From Pacificoceanicola sp049341065 (GTDB lineage Bacteria; Pseudomonadota; Alphaproteobacteria; Rhodobacterales; Rhodobacteraceae): a stretch of DNA of 64,000 bases. The notes below the pieces were generated by a model. It did no database searches and was not told the DNA's origin. It worked only from the letters and a program-made list of their open reading frames with translations. Of this stretch, positions 51,407 to 60,441 are shown piece after piece. The position numbers were made by a program, and so were the translations under genes. Location: assembly GCF_049341065.1 (NCBI RefSeq), contig NZ_JBMPIX010000014.1:33454-97453 (forward strand), in the 5' to 3' direction. The first letter of the stretch is position 1. Each line of letters begins with the position of its first letter.

Positions 51407-52791
51407 TTGGCGATACGCTCCGATATCAAGGTTTCGAGTGCGCCCAGGTCATTGGCAACCCGGGTCACTCGTTCCGGACGCTCATACAGGTCGGCCATGC
51501 GCGATGGAAGGGGCGGGCGCATACCGCTGGCTTTTTCCACCGCGTCGGGGAACTTGGCGGGATGCGCGGTGGCCAGGGTGATCATCGGGGTGCCGGGATC
51601 GCGCATCTGTTCCGCGACGCGCACGCCGATGGCCGAATGCGGGCACAGAAGCTCGCCCATGCTCTGGTTGGCCTGCGCGATGGTGTCCAACGTCTCGTCT
51701 TCTGAAACGCGGCCGCTGTCAAAATGCTCGCGGAGCGCCTGAAGCGCGCCTTGGCTGACGTTGAAACCGCCGTCCTTGAGTTCGCCCATCAGCTGCGCAA
51801 CGGCATTGCCATCGCGGCCATAGGCGTCAAAAAGCGCGCGTTCAAAGTTGGAGGACACCTGAATGTCCATCGACGGGCTGATCGAAGGGTGCACTTCGGA
51901 TGTCTTGTAGCCGCCCGATGTCAGGCAACGGTGCAGAATGTCGTTCTGGTTGGTCGCCACCACCAGACGGCCAATCGGAAGGCCCATGCGCTTGGCGATA
52001 TAGCCTGCGAAGATGTCGCCAAAGTTGCCGGTGGGCACGGTGAAGCTGACTTTGCGATCCGGTGCGCCAAGGCTGATCGCGGACGAGAAATAGTACACCA
52101 CCTGCGCCAGAACCCGCGCCCAGTTGATGCTGTTCACGCCCGCCAGCCGCACGCCGTCGCGGAATTCGAAATCGTTGAACATGTCCTTCAGGCGGGCCTG
52201 ACAATCGTCGAAATGTCCGTCCATCGCCAAGGCGTGCACGTTGCTTTCCGTCGGTGTGGTCATCTGGCGGCGTTGCACTTCGCTGACGCGGCCATGCGGG
52301 TACAGGATAAAGACATCCACCGTATCCAACCCCTTGAAGGCTTCGATCGCTGCAGATCCGGTATCGCCCGATGTGGCCCCGACGATGGTCACGCGTTCGC
52401 CGCGCCGCTCCAGCGCCTCTTGGAACAGCTGGCCGATCAACTGCATGGCAAAGTCTTTGAAGGCCAGGGTCGGGCCGTGGAACAGCTCGAGCAGAAAGTG
52501 TCCCGGTGCAAGCTGTACCAGAGGCGCGCGGGCACCGTGGCCGAAGCCGGCATAGGCCTTGGCGATCAGGTCGGCAAAGACTTCATCGGTAAAGCCGTCA
52601 CCGACAAAGGGGCGCATGACACGAAAGGCGACGTCTTCGTAGGACAGACCGTGCAGGGCGCGAATGTCGTCCATGCTCATCTGCGGGATGGTTTCGGGAA
52701 CATAAAGGCCGCCATCGCGGGCAAGGCCCGACAGCATCGCCTCTTCAAAGGTCAGGGCAGGGCTTTGGCCACGGGTCGAGACATAGCGCAT
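51403..52791 (-). CDS. thrC: Threonine synthase
   Basis: A 462-residue PLP enzyme that converts O-phospho-L-homoserine to threonine. The N-terminus MRYVSTRGQSPALTFEEAML is diagnostic, the cofactor lysine is in LAFKDFAMQLIG, and IVGATSGDTGSAAIEAF is the phosphate/PLP loop. It follows surf1 by three bases. Co-location with cytochrome oxidase genes is a familiar Rhodobacteraceae arrangement. Confidence 0.95.
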   Translation of the reverse strand: MRYVSTRGQSPALTFEEAMLSGLARDGGLYVPETIPQMSMDDIRALHGLSYEDVAFRVMRPFVGDGFTDEVFADLIAKAYAGFGHGARAPLVQLAPGHFLLELFHGPTLAFKDFAMQLIGQLFQEALERRGERVTIVGATSGDTGSAAIEAFKGLDTVDVFILYPHGRVSEVQRRQMTTPTESNVHALAMDGHFDDCQARLKDMFNDFEFRDGVRLAGVNSINWARVLAQVVYYFSSAISLGAPDRKVSFTVPTGNFGDIFAGYIAKRMGLPIGRLVVATNQNDILHRCLTSGGYKTSEVHPSISPSMDIQVSSNFERALFDAYGRDGNAVAQLMGELKDGGFNVSQGALQALREHFDSGRVSEDETLDTIAQANQSMGELLCPHSAIGVRVAEQMRDPGTPMITLATAHPAKFPDAVEKASGMRPPLPSRMADLYERPERVTRVANDLGALETLISERIAK

Positions 52792-52794
52792 GGG

Positions 52795-53466
52795 TCAGTC
52801 TTCCTTGCTGCGGCGCCAGATCAGGGCGCCGGTCATAAGCAGCCACACCACGGCGAGCGAGAACCATGTGATGGCGTATTGCAGGTGATCGTTCGGAATT
52901 CCGGCAGTGTCCACCGGCAAAAGCGTCAGCCCCGGATCGGGCGGAGCGATCTCGCGCGCGATGACAAGCAGTGGTTCGGTGTCCAGCAACTCGGCCATTT
53001 GGGCGATGTCGCGGGCGAACCACGTGTTTTTGGCCACGTCGTTTTCAGGGGTCGAGGAGTTGCGATCGTCAGGCCAGTGCAGATTGCCCAGCAAAGTGAT
53101 CTGCTCTGCGCGCGGCGGCGCGGTCTTGTTTTCAACGGGGGTAAAGCCGCGATCAAGCAGGATGCGGCGGCCTTCCACCGTTGTCATCGGGGAAATCACC
53201 CGCCAGCCTGCGCCGACGCGCTTGGCGGACACCAGCACGAACAGCGCCTGATCCCCGATCTGTCCGGTCAGCCGAACGGGCATGTACTCCTGCTCGCTCG
53301 GCGAAATCAGTTGTGGCAGGGCGATGGGATCGCCCGAGATGGTGCTTTCGATCTTGGAGAGGATGCCGCGCTTCCATTCGAGCCGCTGCATTTGCCATGT
53401 GCCAAGCGACACAAGGATCGCGGCACCGATCAGGCCAAACAGCAGGGGGGCGATAATGCGTTTCAC
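52795..53466 (-). CDS. SURF1-family cytochrome oxidase assembly protein
   Basis: A 223-residue protein with an N-terminal membrane helix (IIAPLLFGLIGAAILVSLGT), the WQMQRLEWK motif after it, a periplasmic domain including PVRLTGQIGDQALFVLVSAK, and a C-terminal membrane helix (YAITWFSLAVVWLLMTGALI). GTG at 53466 is chosen because GGGA precedes it and the further upstream in-frame extension runs through a hairpin. SURF1 helps insert haem a into subunit I. Confidence 0.9.
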   Translation of the reverse strand: MKRIIAPLLFGLIGAAILVSLGTWQMQRLEWKRGILSKIESTISGDPIALPQLISPSEQEYMPVRLTGQIGDQALFVLVSAKRVGAGWRVISPMTTVEGRRILLDRGFTPVENKTAPPRAEQITLLGNLHWPDDRNSSTPENDVAKNTWFARDIAQMAELLDTEPLLVIAREIAPPDPGLTLLPVDTAGIPNDHLQYAITWFSLAVVWLLMTGALIWRRSKED

Positions 53467-53485
53467 GTCAGATCCCAAAATGGCG

Positions 53486-53520
53486 AAAGGCGCACCCGGG
53501 GGCGCGCCTTTGCTTTTTTC
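53486..53520. other. Hairpin between ctaE and surf1
   Basis: AAAGGCGC (53486-53493) pairs with GCGCCTTT (53504-53511), followed on the plus strand by GCTTTTTT. On the coding (minus) strand no T-run follows, so any effect on readthrough from ctaE into surf1 would be attenuation at most. Confidence 0.4.
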
Positions 53521-53565
53521 ACTCTGGCGCTTCGGGTTCAACCCGCGAAACGCGCTTTGGCTGGT

Positions 53566-54372
53566 TCAGCCGCCCCAGATGTAGACGGCTGCGAAGAGGA
53601 ACAGCCAGACAACGTCAACGAAGTGCCAGTACCAAGCCGCCGCTTCAAAGCCGATGTGCTGCTGGGGCGTGAAGTGGCCCGCGTAGACGCGCATCAGGCA
53701 GATGAAGAGGAAGATCGTGCCGACCACAACGTGGAAGCCGTGGAAGCCCGTCGCCATGAAGAAGTTGGCGCCATAAATATTGCCTGCGAACCCAAAGGCC
53801 GCGTGGCTGTATTCATAGACCTGGAACACGGTGAAGATCGCGCCCAAAGCGATGGCGATGATCAGCCCCCACTTCATGTCTTCGCGGTTGTCCTCGTGCA
53901 CCAGCGCGTGGTGCGCCCAGGTGGCTGCGGCGCCCGAGCACAGCAGGATCAGGGTGTTGATCAGCGGCAGGTGGAAGGGGTCGAAGGTTTCGATCCCGGC
54001 CGGCGGCCAGACGCCGTCAATCTTGGGCGACAAGCCATCGGGGTTCATCGGGTAGAGCGCGTGTTTGAAGAAGCTCCAGAACCAGGCGAAGAAGAACATC
54101 ACCTCGGACATGATGAACAGGATGAAGCCGTAGCGCAGACCAATCTGCACAACCGGGGTGTGATCCCCGGCCTTGTTCTCGGCGACGGTCTCGGACCACC
54201 AGCCGAACATGACGTAAAGCACGCCAACGAAGCCAATGATGAGCATCCACGGGCCGTGATCGTGGAAGAACCGCACCGCGCCGAAAAGCATGATGAACCC
54301 GGCCACCGCCCCGGCCAAAGGCCAGATAGAGGGGTTCAGGATGTGATAGTCGTGGTTTTTTTCATGCGCCAT
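53566..54372 (-). CDS. ctaE: Cytochrome c oxidase subunit III
   Basis: A 268-residue integral membrane subunit with seven hydrophobic segments and conserved stretches EVMFFFAWFWSFFKHALYP, TWAHHALVHEDNREDM and TGFHGFHVVVGTIFLFI. Subunit III stabilises the aa3 catalytic core. It is upstream of surf1 and 18 bases downstream of ctaG. Confidence 0.95.
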   Translation of the reverse strand: MAHEKNHDYHILNPSIWPLAGAVAGFIMLFGAVRFFHDHGPWMLIIGFVGVLYVMFGWWSETVAENKAGDHTPVVQIGLRYGFILFIMSEVMFFFAWFWSFFKHALYPMNPDGLSPKIDGVWPPAGIETFDPFHLPLINTLILLCSGAAATWAHHALVHEDNREDMKWGLIIAIALGAIFTVFQVYEYSHAAFGFAGNIYGANFFMATGFHGFHVVVGTIFLFICLMRVYAGHFTPQQHIGFEAAAWYWHFVDVVWLFLFAAVYIWGG

Positions 54373-54390
54373 CTTCAGTCCTCTTAGGCG

Positions 54391-54975
54391 TTAGTTCACA
54401 GACGCCGAAGCGTCTTGATCGGTTGCAAGAGCGGCCTGCGTGTCTTCGGGCAGGTCGATCTGATAAAAAGTGTAAGACAAGGTGATATGCTTGATGAACT
54501 TGGCGTCCGCATCATCGACGATACCGGGATCGACGTAAAACACCACCGGCATTTCAACCCGTTCGCCGGGCATCAGAACCTGCTCGGTAAAGCAGAAACA
54601 CTCTATCTTGAAGAAATAGTTGCCAGCATCGAAGGGCGCCACGTTATAGGTGGCTTGACCCGCGATGGGATGGTCGGTCGGGTTGTACGCCTCGTAAAAG
54701 GCCAAACCTTCTTCACCTATGCGCAGCTCCATCTCAAGCTGTTTGGGCTTGAACTCCCACGGCATGCCGCGGTCGGTTGTTGCGTCAAAGCGGACCTTGA
54801 TTGTCTTGTCGAGGATCGTGTCGCTGCCTGCCTCGGCCACGCTGGTCGAGCCACCATAGCCCGTGACCGCACAGAACCAGCTGTACAGCGGCACCGAGGC
54901 CCAAGCCATCGCGCCCATGAAAGTTACCACGCCGACCAATTGCAGGACGGTCTTTTGTTTTGCGTCAATTGCCAT
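54391..54975 (-). CDS. ctaG: Cytochrome c oxidase assembly protein CtaG (Cox11)
   Basis: A 194-residue copper chaperone with an N-terminal membrane helix (residues 8-30, LQLVGVVTFMGAMAWASVPL) and the copper-binding motif KIECFCFTEQVLMPGE. VPLYSWFCAVTGYGG is the conserved periplasmic start of Cox11. It delivers CuB to subunit I, whose gene is not in this window. It overlaps the small coxF gene upstream by 11 bases. Confidence 0.95.
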   Translation of the reverse strand: MAIDAKQKTVLQLVGVVTFMGAMAWASVPLYSWFCAVTGYGGSTSVAEAGSDTILDKTIKVRFDATTDRGMPWEFKPKQLEMELRIGEEGLAFYEAYNPTDHPIAGQATYNVAPFDAGNYFFKIECFCFTEQVLMPGERVEMPVVFYVDPGIVDDADAKFIKHITLSYTFYQIDLPEDTQAALATDQDASASVN

Positions 54976-55132
54976 TGCTGACCCCCGTGGGTTGCATTTG
55001 GTAATCGCCCCTCGTGACCTTGACCACAGTCATTCCGAAAAAGATTGCCACCAGCGCCGCCAGCGTCAGGCCAACGCCAAGGTTGCGGCTGAAGCGGCGT
55101 TCGTGAAGTTCGTGCTCCTTGCGCAGGCTCAT
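54965..55132 (-). CDS. Small CoxF-like membrane protein of the cytochrome oxidase cluster
   Basis: A 55-residue protein, MSLRKEHELHERRFSRNLGV then GLTLAALVAIFFGMTVVKVT and a short tail. One membrane helix is flanked by a basic N-terminus. It occupies the position of the small coxF/CtaG-leader genes between ctaB and ctaG. Its start overlaps the ctaB stop (ATGA) and its end overlaps ctaG by 11 bases, so it is translated within the operon. Function unknown. Confidence 0.8.
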   Translation of the reverse strand: MSLRKEHELHERRFSRNLGVGLTLAALVAIFFGMTVVKVTRGDYQMQPTGVSNGN

Positions 55133-56064
55133 GCGAAAACCCCCATGCGGTCAAGACCGGCTTCGATCAGGATCGCGCCGAAATGTGCAAAGAGGTAAAG
55201 CAGGGACAGCTTGAAGAATTTCTTTTCTGTGCGGAAATTATCTGCTTCGGATGCAGCTTCGTCACGGCGCCAGATGTCATAAGCACCTTTCAGGAAAAGG
55301 GCGTTCAATACCAGCGCCACCGCCAGATAGACCGGTCCGCCGACCTGCGTGAAGCCAAGCGCAATGGCGAAGGCCGCCAGCAGAATGGTGTAGACAAGGA
55401 TATGCGTTCGGGTCGCCTTGCGGCCGTGGGTCACGGTCAGCATCGGTACGGTGGCGTTGTCATAGTCCATGCGGACAAACAGCGCGAGCGCCCAGAAATG
55501 CGGCGGGGTCCACAGGAACGTCAGGCAGAACATCAGGACCGAGGCGGTGCTGATGTCGCCGGTTGCAGCGGCCCAGCCGATCATCGGGGGAAAGGCCCCG
55601 GCGGCGCCGCCAATGACGATGTTCTGCGGGGTCAGCCGCTTGAGCCACACGGTGTAGATCACCACGTAGAAGAAAATGGTAAAGGCCAGAAGGCCGCCCG
55701 CCAACCAGTTGGTGGCCAGCCCGAGGAAGACACAGGCAAAGACCGAAAGTGTCATACCGATGGCAAATGCCTCGTCGCGTGTGACTTTCCCGGCAGGGAT
55801 CGGGCGCTTTCGGGTGCGTTTCATCACAGCATCGATGTCGCTGTCGTACCACATGTTCAGCGCGCCCGACGCACCGCCGCCAAGGGCGATGAACAGGATC
55901 GCGACAAAACCGATAAAGGGATGCACGGGGGCGGGCGCGGCCAGAAGGCCAACAAAGGCCGTAAACACCACAAGCGTCATCACGCGCGGCTTCAGAAGGG
56001 CGAAATAATCGCCAAACTGCGCTTCGCCTTCGATGGGCCGGCTGTCAAAGCTTGCGTCGCTCAT
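55129..56064 (-). CDS. ctaB: Protohaem IX farnesyltransferase (haem O synthase)
   Basis: A 311-residue UbiA-family prenyltransferase. The Asp-rich motif is NMWYDSDIDAVMKRTRKRP, with about nine hydrophobic segments. It converts haem B to haem O for the oxidase. The ATG at 56064 follows AAGGGG; a longer upstream frame exists but is unsupported. It overlaps coxF by four bases. Confidence 0.94.
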   Translation of the reverse strand: MSDASFDSRPIEGEAQFGDYFALLKPRVMTLVVFTAFVGLLAAPAPVHPFIGFVAILFIALGGGASGALNMWYDSDIDAVMKRTRKRPIPAGKVTRDEAFAIGMTLSVFACVFLGLATNWLAGGLLAFTIFFYVVIYTVWLKRLTPQNIVIGGAAGAFPPMIGWAAATGDISTASVLMFCLTFLWTPPHFWALALFVRMDYDNATVPMLTVTHGRKATRTHILVYTILLAAFAIALGFTQVGGPVYLAVALVLNALFLKGAYDIWRRDEAASEADNFRTEKKFFKLSLLYLFAHFGAILIEAGLDRMGVFA

Positions 56065-56156
56065 GTCATCCCCTTGGGATTTGCGGGTCAAGGTGCGCCA
56101 GAGCGGCGCACCTATGGATGGTGGGAAAAGCTGCGCCCGGGCGGCGCAGCACAGGC

Positions 56157-57059
56157 TCAGTTCGTCAGAACTTCGCGGACGTCGGTGTAGTCACCGGCTT
56201 CGACCGAACGGGCCAGCCATGCGTCATAGGCTTCCTGGCTGACGACCTTTACAGTGATCGGCATATAAGCGTGGTCCTTGCCGCAAAGCTCGGAGCACTG
56301 GCCAAAGTAGACGCCTTCACGCTCTGGCTTGAACCAAAGTTCGGCCAGACGACCAGGGACGGCGTCCTGCTTTACGCCAAAGGCGGGAATGGTCCACGAA
56401 TGGATCACGTCGCCGCCAGTGATTTGCATCACGATGGTCTTGCCGACCGGCACCACAACCGAGGTGTTCGTGGCAAGCAGGAACTCGTCGCTGGAGTAGC
56501 CTGCACGCTCCAGACGGGCGTTCATCGCGTCGCTGCGGACAAAATCCTGCGCACCGGCGTTGTAGTCCTGATCTTCCATGGTCGCCGGGTGGCCGATCAT
56601 GAAGCTGTCAAACGCCAGATCGGTGCCGACATATTCATAACCCCAGTACCACTGGTATCCAGTGACCTTGATGGTCACGTCGCCTTCGGGGATCTCTTGT
56701 TGCTTGAACAGCACCGGAAGCGAGAAGGCGCCGATGAAAACCAGCGTCACAATCGGGCCCAACGTCCAGGCGATCTCCAGCGGAGAGTTGTGCGTGAAGG
56801 TGCCGGGGGTCTTGTTGGCCCGCTCGTTGAACTTGACGTAGACGATGACCAGCAGGCCCACAACCATCAGGCAGATAACGCCGATGATGAAGACCAGCAG
56901 CCCGTCGAGCCATTGCAGGTCACGCGCCAGTTCCGTGGCCGCAGGCTGGAAACCCATCTTGCCATCGGTCGGGTGCCCGACAATTTCTAGATCTTGCGCC
57001 AGGGCCGGCGCGGCGATGAAGGCTGTGGCGAGGCCCGTCAGCATCGATTTGAATTGCAT
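56157..57059 (-). CDS. ctaC: Cytochrome c oxidase subunit II
   Basis: A 300-residue subunit: signal peptide MQFKSMLTGLATAFIAAPAL (cleaved near AQDLEIVG), two membrane helices (about 53-75 and 100-118), and a periplasmic CuA domain. The CuA ligands are in VYFGQCSELCGKDHAYMP (Cys-x3-Cys, His, Met), with a further conserved His in VIHSWTIPAFG. First gene of the operon; divergent from tldD. Confidence 0.95.
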   Translation of the reverse strand: MQFKSMLTGLATAFIAAPALAQDLEIVGHPTDGKMGFQPAATELARDLQWLDGLLVFIIGVICLMVVGLLVIVYVKFNERANKTPGTFTHNSPLEIAWTLGPIVTLVFIGAFSLPVLFKQQEIPEGDVTIKVTGYQWYWGYEYVGTDLAFDSFMIGHPATMEDQDYNAGAQDFVRSDAMNARLERAGYSSDEFLLATNTSVVVPVGKTIVMQITGGDVIHSWTIPAFGVKQDAVPGRLAELWFKPEREGVYFGQCSELCGKDHAYMPITVKVVSQEAYDAWLARSVEAGDYTDVREVLTN

Positions 57060-57250
57060 GTGTCACCCTGATCGGTTGTGCATCTGTCAGTATTCTATCA
57101 GCGAGGAAGGGGTTAAGCCGAGCCTGAGACTCAGAATCCGCTCCTCCCATTGCGTATCTGTCGTTTAAAACCATATTCTGGCTCACCATTAAAGGCAGAG
57201 ACTTGCGGCAAAGCGCCGCTTTTTTTGATCTGGATCAAATCGAGGACCCT

Positions 57251-58672
57251 ATGGCCGACGCTCCCTTCCGCCCTTTTGACACCCATCTGGACCGTGATCG
57301 TGCCGCGTCCATACTTCGCGATGCGCTTTCCGGCGCCGAGGACGGAGAGCTTTTTCTGGAGCGACGCCGGTCCGAGGCGCTGGTGCTGGACGACGGGCGG
57401 ATCAAGACCGCCAGCTATGACGCCTCCGAAGGCTTCGGTCTGCGCGCCGTCAAAGGCGAGGTGGCCGGATATGCCCATGCCACCGAAATCAGCGAAAGCG
57501 CCCTGAAGCGCGCGTCGGAAACCGCGCGCCTTGCGGTTGGGGATGGCGGCGGGGTCATGGCGCCTCCGCCTCCGGGGACCAACCGCACGCTTTACACCGA
57601 TGCCGACCCGATCGCGGGCGCCGATTTCCCGGTCAAGGTCGAAACCCTGCGCGAGATTGATGCCTTCGCCCGCGATCTGGATTCGCGGGTGGTGCAGGTC
57701 ACCGCAACCATCGCCGCGTCGCTGCAGGAAATTGCGATTCTGCGCCCCGAGGGCGGCTTGGTCACGGATGTGCGACCGATGACCCGCGTCAATGTCAGCG
57801 TGATCGTCGAAAAGGACGGTCGCCGTGAAAGCGGCACAGCCGGCGGCGGCGGGCGGGTCTCGCTCGACGGGCTTCTGGCGCCGCAGGACTGGCAGTCCAA
57901 GGCGCGTGAGGCGCTGCGAATCGCCTTGGTCAATCTTGATGCCGAGCCTGCCCCGGCAGGCGTCATGGACATTGTGCTTGGACCTGGCTGGCCCGGTATC
58001 CTTTTGCACGAGGCAATTGGTCATGGGCTTGAGGGCGACTTCAACCGCAAGGGATCGTCGGCATTCGCGGGCCTGATGGGCCAGCAGGTTGCCGCCAAAG
58101 GCGTGACCGTTCTGGATGATGGCACCATCCCTGACCGTCGCGGCAGCATCACCATAGACGACGAAGGCACGCCATCGGGCAAGAACGTGCTGATCGAGGA
58201 CGGCAAGCTGGTTGGCTTGATGCAAGATCGCCAGAACGCGCGGCTTATGGGCGTTGAGCCCACTGGCAACGGGCGCCGCGAAAGCTATGCCCATATCCCG
58301 ATGCCGCGCATGACCAACACCTATATGTTGGGCGGCGACGCGGACCCGGTGGATATCGTCGCGGACCTGAAAGACGGCATCTGGGCTGTTGGCTTTGGCG
58401 GCGGGCAGGTGGACATCACCAACGGCAAGTTCGTCTTCTCCTGCACCGAGGCGTACCGGGTAAAGGATGGCAAGGTCGGCGCACCTGTCAAGGGCGCGAC
58501 CCTGATCGGGGACGGCGCAACCGCACTGAACCGCATCAAGGCGCTGGGCAACGACATGGCGCTTGATCCCGGCATGGGCAACTGCGGCAAGCAGGGGCAA
58601 TGGGTTCCGGTCGGCGTGGGCCAGCCAACGGTGATGATCGGCGGGCTGACCGTCGGCGGATCGGGTGCCTGA
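57251..58672 (+). CDS. tldD: TldD metalloprotease
   Basis: A 473-residue zinc protease subunit. The HExxxH site is LLHEAIGHGLEGDF (His253, Glu254, His258), and IWAVGFGGGQVDITNGKFVF is a conserved C-terminal stretch. TldD acts with TldE/PmbA in peptide and antitoxin processing; the partner gene is not in the window. The ATG at 57251 follows GAGGA. Divergent from ctaC across 191 bases. Confidence 0.94.
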   Translation: MADAPFRPFDTHLDRDRAASILRDALSGAEDGELFLERRRSEALVLDDGRIKTASYDASEGFGLRAVKGEVAGYAHATEISESALKRASETARLAVGDGGGVMAPPPPGTNRTLYTDADPIAGADFPVKVETLREIDAFARDLDSRVVQVTATIAASLQEIAILRPEGGLVTDVRPMTRVNVSVIVEKDGRRESGTAGGGGRVSLDGLLAPQDWQSKAREALRIALVNLDAEPAPAGVMDIVLGPGWPGILLHEAIGHGLEGDFNRKGSSAFAGLMGQQVAAKGVTVLDDGTIPDRRGSITIDDEGTPSGKNVLIEDGKLVGLMQDRQNARLMGVEPTGNGRRESYAHIPMPRMTNTYMLGGDADPVDIVADLKDGIWAVGFGGGQVDITNGKFVFSCTEAYRVKDGKVGAPVKGATLIGDGATALNRIKALGNDMALDPGMGNCGKQGQWVPVGVGQPTVMIGGLTVGGSGA

Positions 58673-59083
58673 CACCCCTGGCGAGTCGTTCGCAGCGCCT
58701 ATCTTGCGGTGCCGCGTCTTGGCCATCATCTCGCTGCCATCGTTCTGAGCATCGCGGCAATGATCGCGACGGCTGTCTTGATTGACATGATCGGCAAGGC
58801 CGTCAAGGGCAGCTTGCCGCTGTTGCCTCGGCTATTTGCTTCTGGCCGTCATACTGCACGTTCTAATGGCACGGGGCTATGCTGGGTGGGGCGTGTTGGT
58901 TGTTGTTTCCGCAGCCATCGGCCTTATCTGGGCGGGGACGAGCTCGCCGGGCTGTTGAAAAAATGCAGATTGGAATCTTAATTTTTCAGTCTGTTACAGA
59001 TTTCTGAAAATTATCCTGCTGTGGTTTACCATTGCTTAACCTCGCTCGCGTTAAAGATGATTGTGCAAGATGACGGAGCCGGG
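58673..59083. other. Region between tldD and dprA
   Basis: Apart from the frameshifted membrane-protein remnant at 58709-58958, the rest (58959-59083) is AT-rich and holds the probable dprA promoter. No other feature is visible. Confidence 0.4.
58709..58958 (+). pseudogene. Frameshifted small membrane protein gene (candidate)
   Basis: Two overlapping frames both encode hydrophobic segments that would fit a three-helix membrane protein of about 85 residues. Frame one, from a GTG at 58709, gives MPRLGHHLAAIVLSIAAMIA then TAVLIDMIGKAVKG. Frame two, one base on, continues about 58830 with GYLLLAVILHVLMARGYAGW then GVLVVVSAAIGLIWAG and a TGA at 58956. A one-base insertion near 58815-58830 would explain the break. 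No family is recognised, and either reading could be chance. Confidence 0.35.
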
Positions 59084-60271
59084 ATGTTCGAAGACAGCTA
59101 CTCTTCCACTCACCCCCCACTCCCACCCACCACGGAAGATGATCGGGTGTCGTGGCTCCGTCTCTTGCGCTCACGCCGGGTTGGCGTGGCCACCTTCTGG
59201 AGATTGATGGGCGAACATGGCACGGCGCAGGACGCGCTTGCGGCTTTGCCCGAGGTTGCCCGCGCCGCTGGTGTTGCCAAATACGAAATTTGCCCCGAAG
59301 GCGTGGTTCTGGCAGAAATGAAAGCCGCCCGGATCAAGGGCGCGCGCATGATCTGCCTTGGCGATCCGCATTACCCCCCCGACCTTGCACAGCTTTCCGA
59401 CGCGCCCCCCATCCTTTGGGTGATCGGCGATCCGCAGGTGCTGAGCCGCCCGATGGTTGCCCTTGTCGGCGCGCGCAATGCATCATCGTTGGGGCTGCGC
59501 ATGGCACGCACTCTGGCCGAAGGGCTGTCCGAGGCGGGCTATGCCGTGGCTTCGGGGCTGGCGCGCGGCATCGACACGGCGGCCCATCTGGCGGCGCTGA
59601 AAGGCGGCACCGTCGCCACGATGGCAGGCGGTGTCGACGTACTTTACCCATCCGAAAACACCCGCCTGGGTGAGCAGATCACCGAAGAGGGCGGCGCGCG
59701 GATCAGCGAACAGCCCATGGGCTTGCAGCCGATTGCCCGGCATTTCCCAACCCGCAACCGCATTGTCTCGGGCCTGTCCCGTGCTGTTGTCGTGGTCGAA
59801 GCTGCGGCCAAGTCGGGATCTTTGATCACGGCGCGCAACGCATTGGACCAGGGCCGCGATGTCATGGCAGTGCCGGGGCACCCTTTGGACGCGCGGGCAG
59901 GGGGGTGCAACATCCTGATCCGCGATGGCGCGCGGCTGGTACGTGGGGTCGAGGACGTGATCGAAGGACTGCCGCCACTTGATATGCCGCTGCAACCCGA
60001 ACTGAACCTTCGCACGCCAGAAAAGCCTGCCACCGCGCCCGTCGTGGCGTTCCCGGCGCCGCCGCCGGAACGCCGCAGCCTTCAGGATGTGTCCAAGTTG
60101 CATAATCAGATCCTTGCGCGTTTGGGACCGTCGCCCTTGGCCGAAGATCAGTTGATCCGGGATCTGGGCGCCCCCTCCGGCGCGGTCTCTCCGGTGCTGA
60201 CCGACCTTGAAATCGAAGGCCGGATTCAGCGCCAGCCGGGCGGGCTTTTGTCGTTGATCGTGTCGCGCTGA
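59084..60271 (+). CDS. dprA: DprA/Smf, DNA processing protein for natural transformation
   Basis: A 395-residue protein with the DprA Rossmann fold: LVGARNASSLGLRMARTLAE, VASGLARGIDTAAHLAALKG, ISEQPMGLQPIARHFPTRNR and RIVSGLSRAVVVVEAAAKSG. The C-terminal region (about 330-395) is a DML1-like winged helix. It loads RecA on incoming single-stranded DNA. The ATG at 59084 is chosen for GGAG upstream; 59057 is possible. Confidence 0.93.
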   Translation: MFEDSYSSTHPPLPPTTEDDRVSWLRLLRSRRVGVATFWRLMGEHGTAQDALAALPEVARAAGVAKYEICPEGVVLAEMKAARIKGARMICLGDPHYPPDLAQLSDAPPILWVIGDPQVLSRPMVALVGARNASSLGLRMARTLAEGLSEAGYAVASGLARGIDTAAHLAALKGGTVATMAGGVDVLYPSENTRLGEQITEEGGARISEQPMGLQPIARHFPTRNRIVSGLSRAVVVVEAAAKSGSLITARNALDQGRDVMAVPGHPLDARAGGCNILIRDGARLVRGVEDVIEGLPPLDMPLQPELNLRTPEKPATAPVVAFPAPPPERRSLQDVSKLHNQILARLGPSPLAEDQLIRDLGAPSGAVSPVLTDLEIEGRIQRQPGGLLSLIVSR

Positions 60272-60441
60272 TAGCGGGTGGATCAGTCTGCGCAAAACCA
60301 CGCCGAGCACGGCTGGGAAAGCCATGTCCTGTTGGTCGCAGCAACTGTGTGATTGACATTTCCCCCTTGCGCCCCACATCCCGGAACGCCATACGCGGAG
60401 CCAAAAGCGCCCCGAATTTCACGTAAGAGGTTAGCCGCCAA

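Noticed and set aside
51724..54387. A plus-strand open frame of more than 850 codons opposite thrC, surf1 and ctaE
   Set aside because: It is antisense to three confidently identified genes, has no family resemblance and is the expected by-product of high GC codon use.
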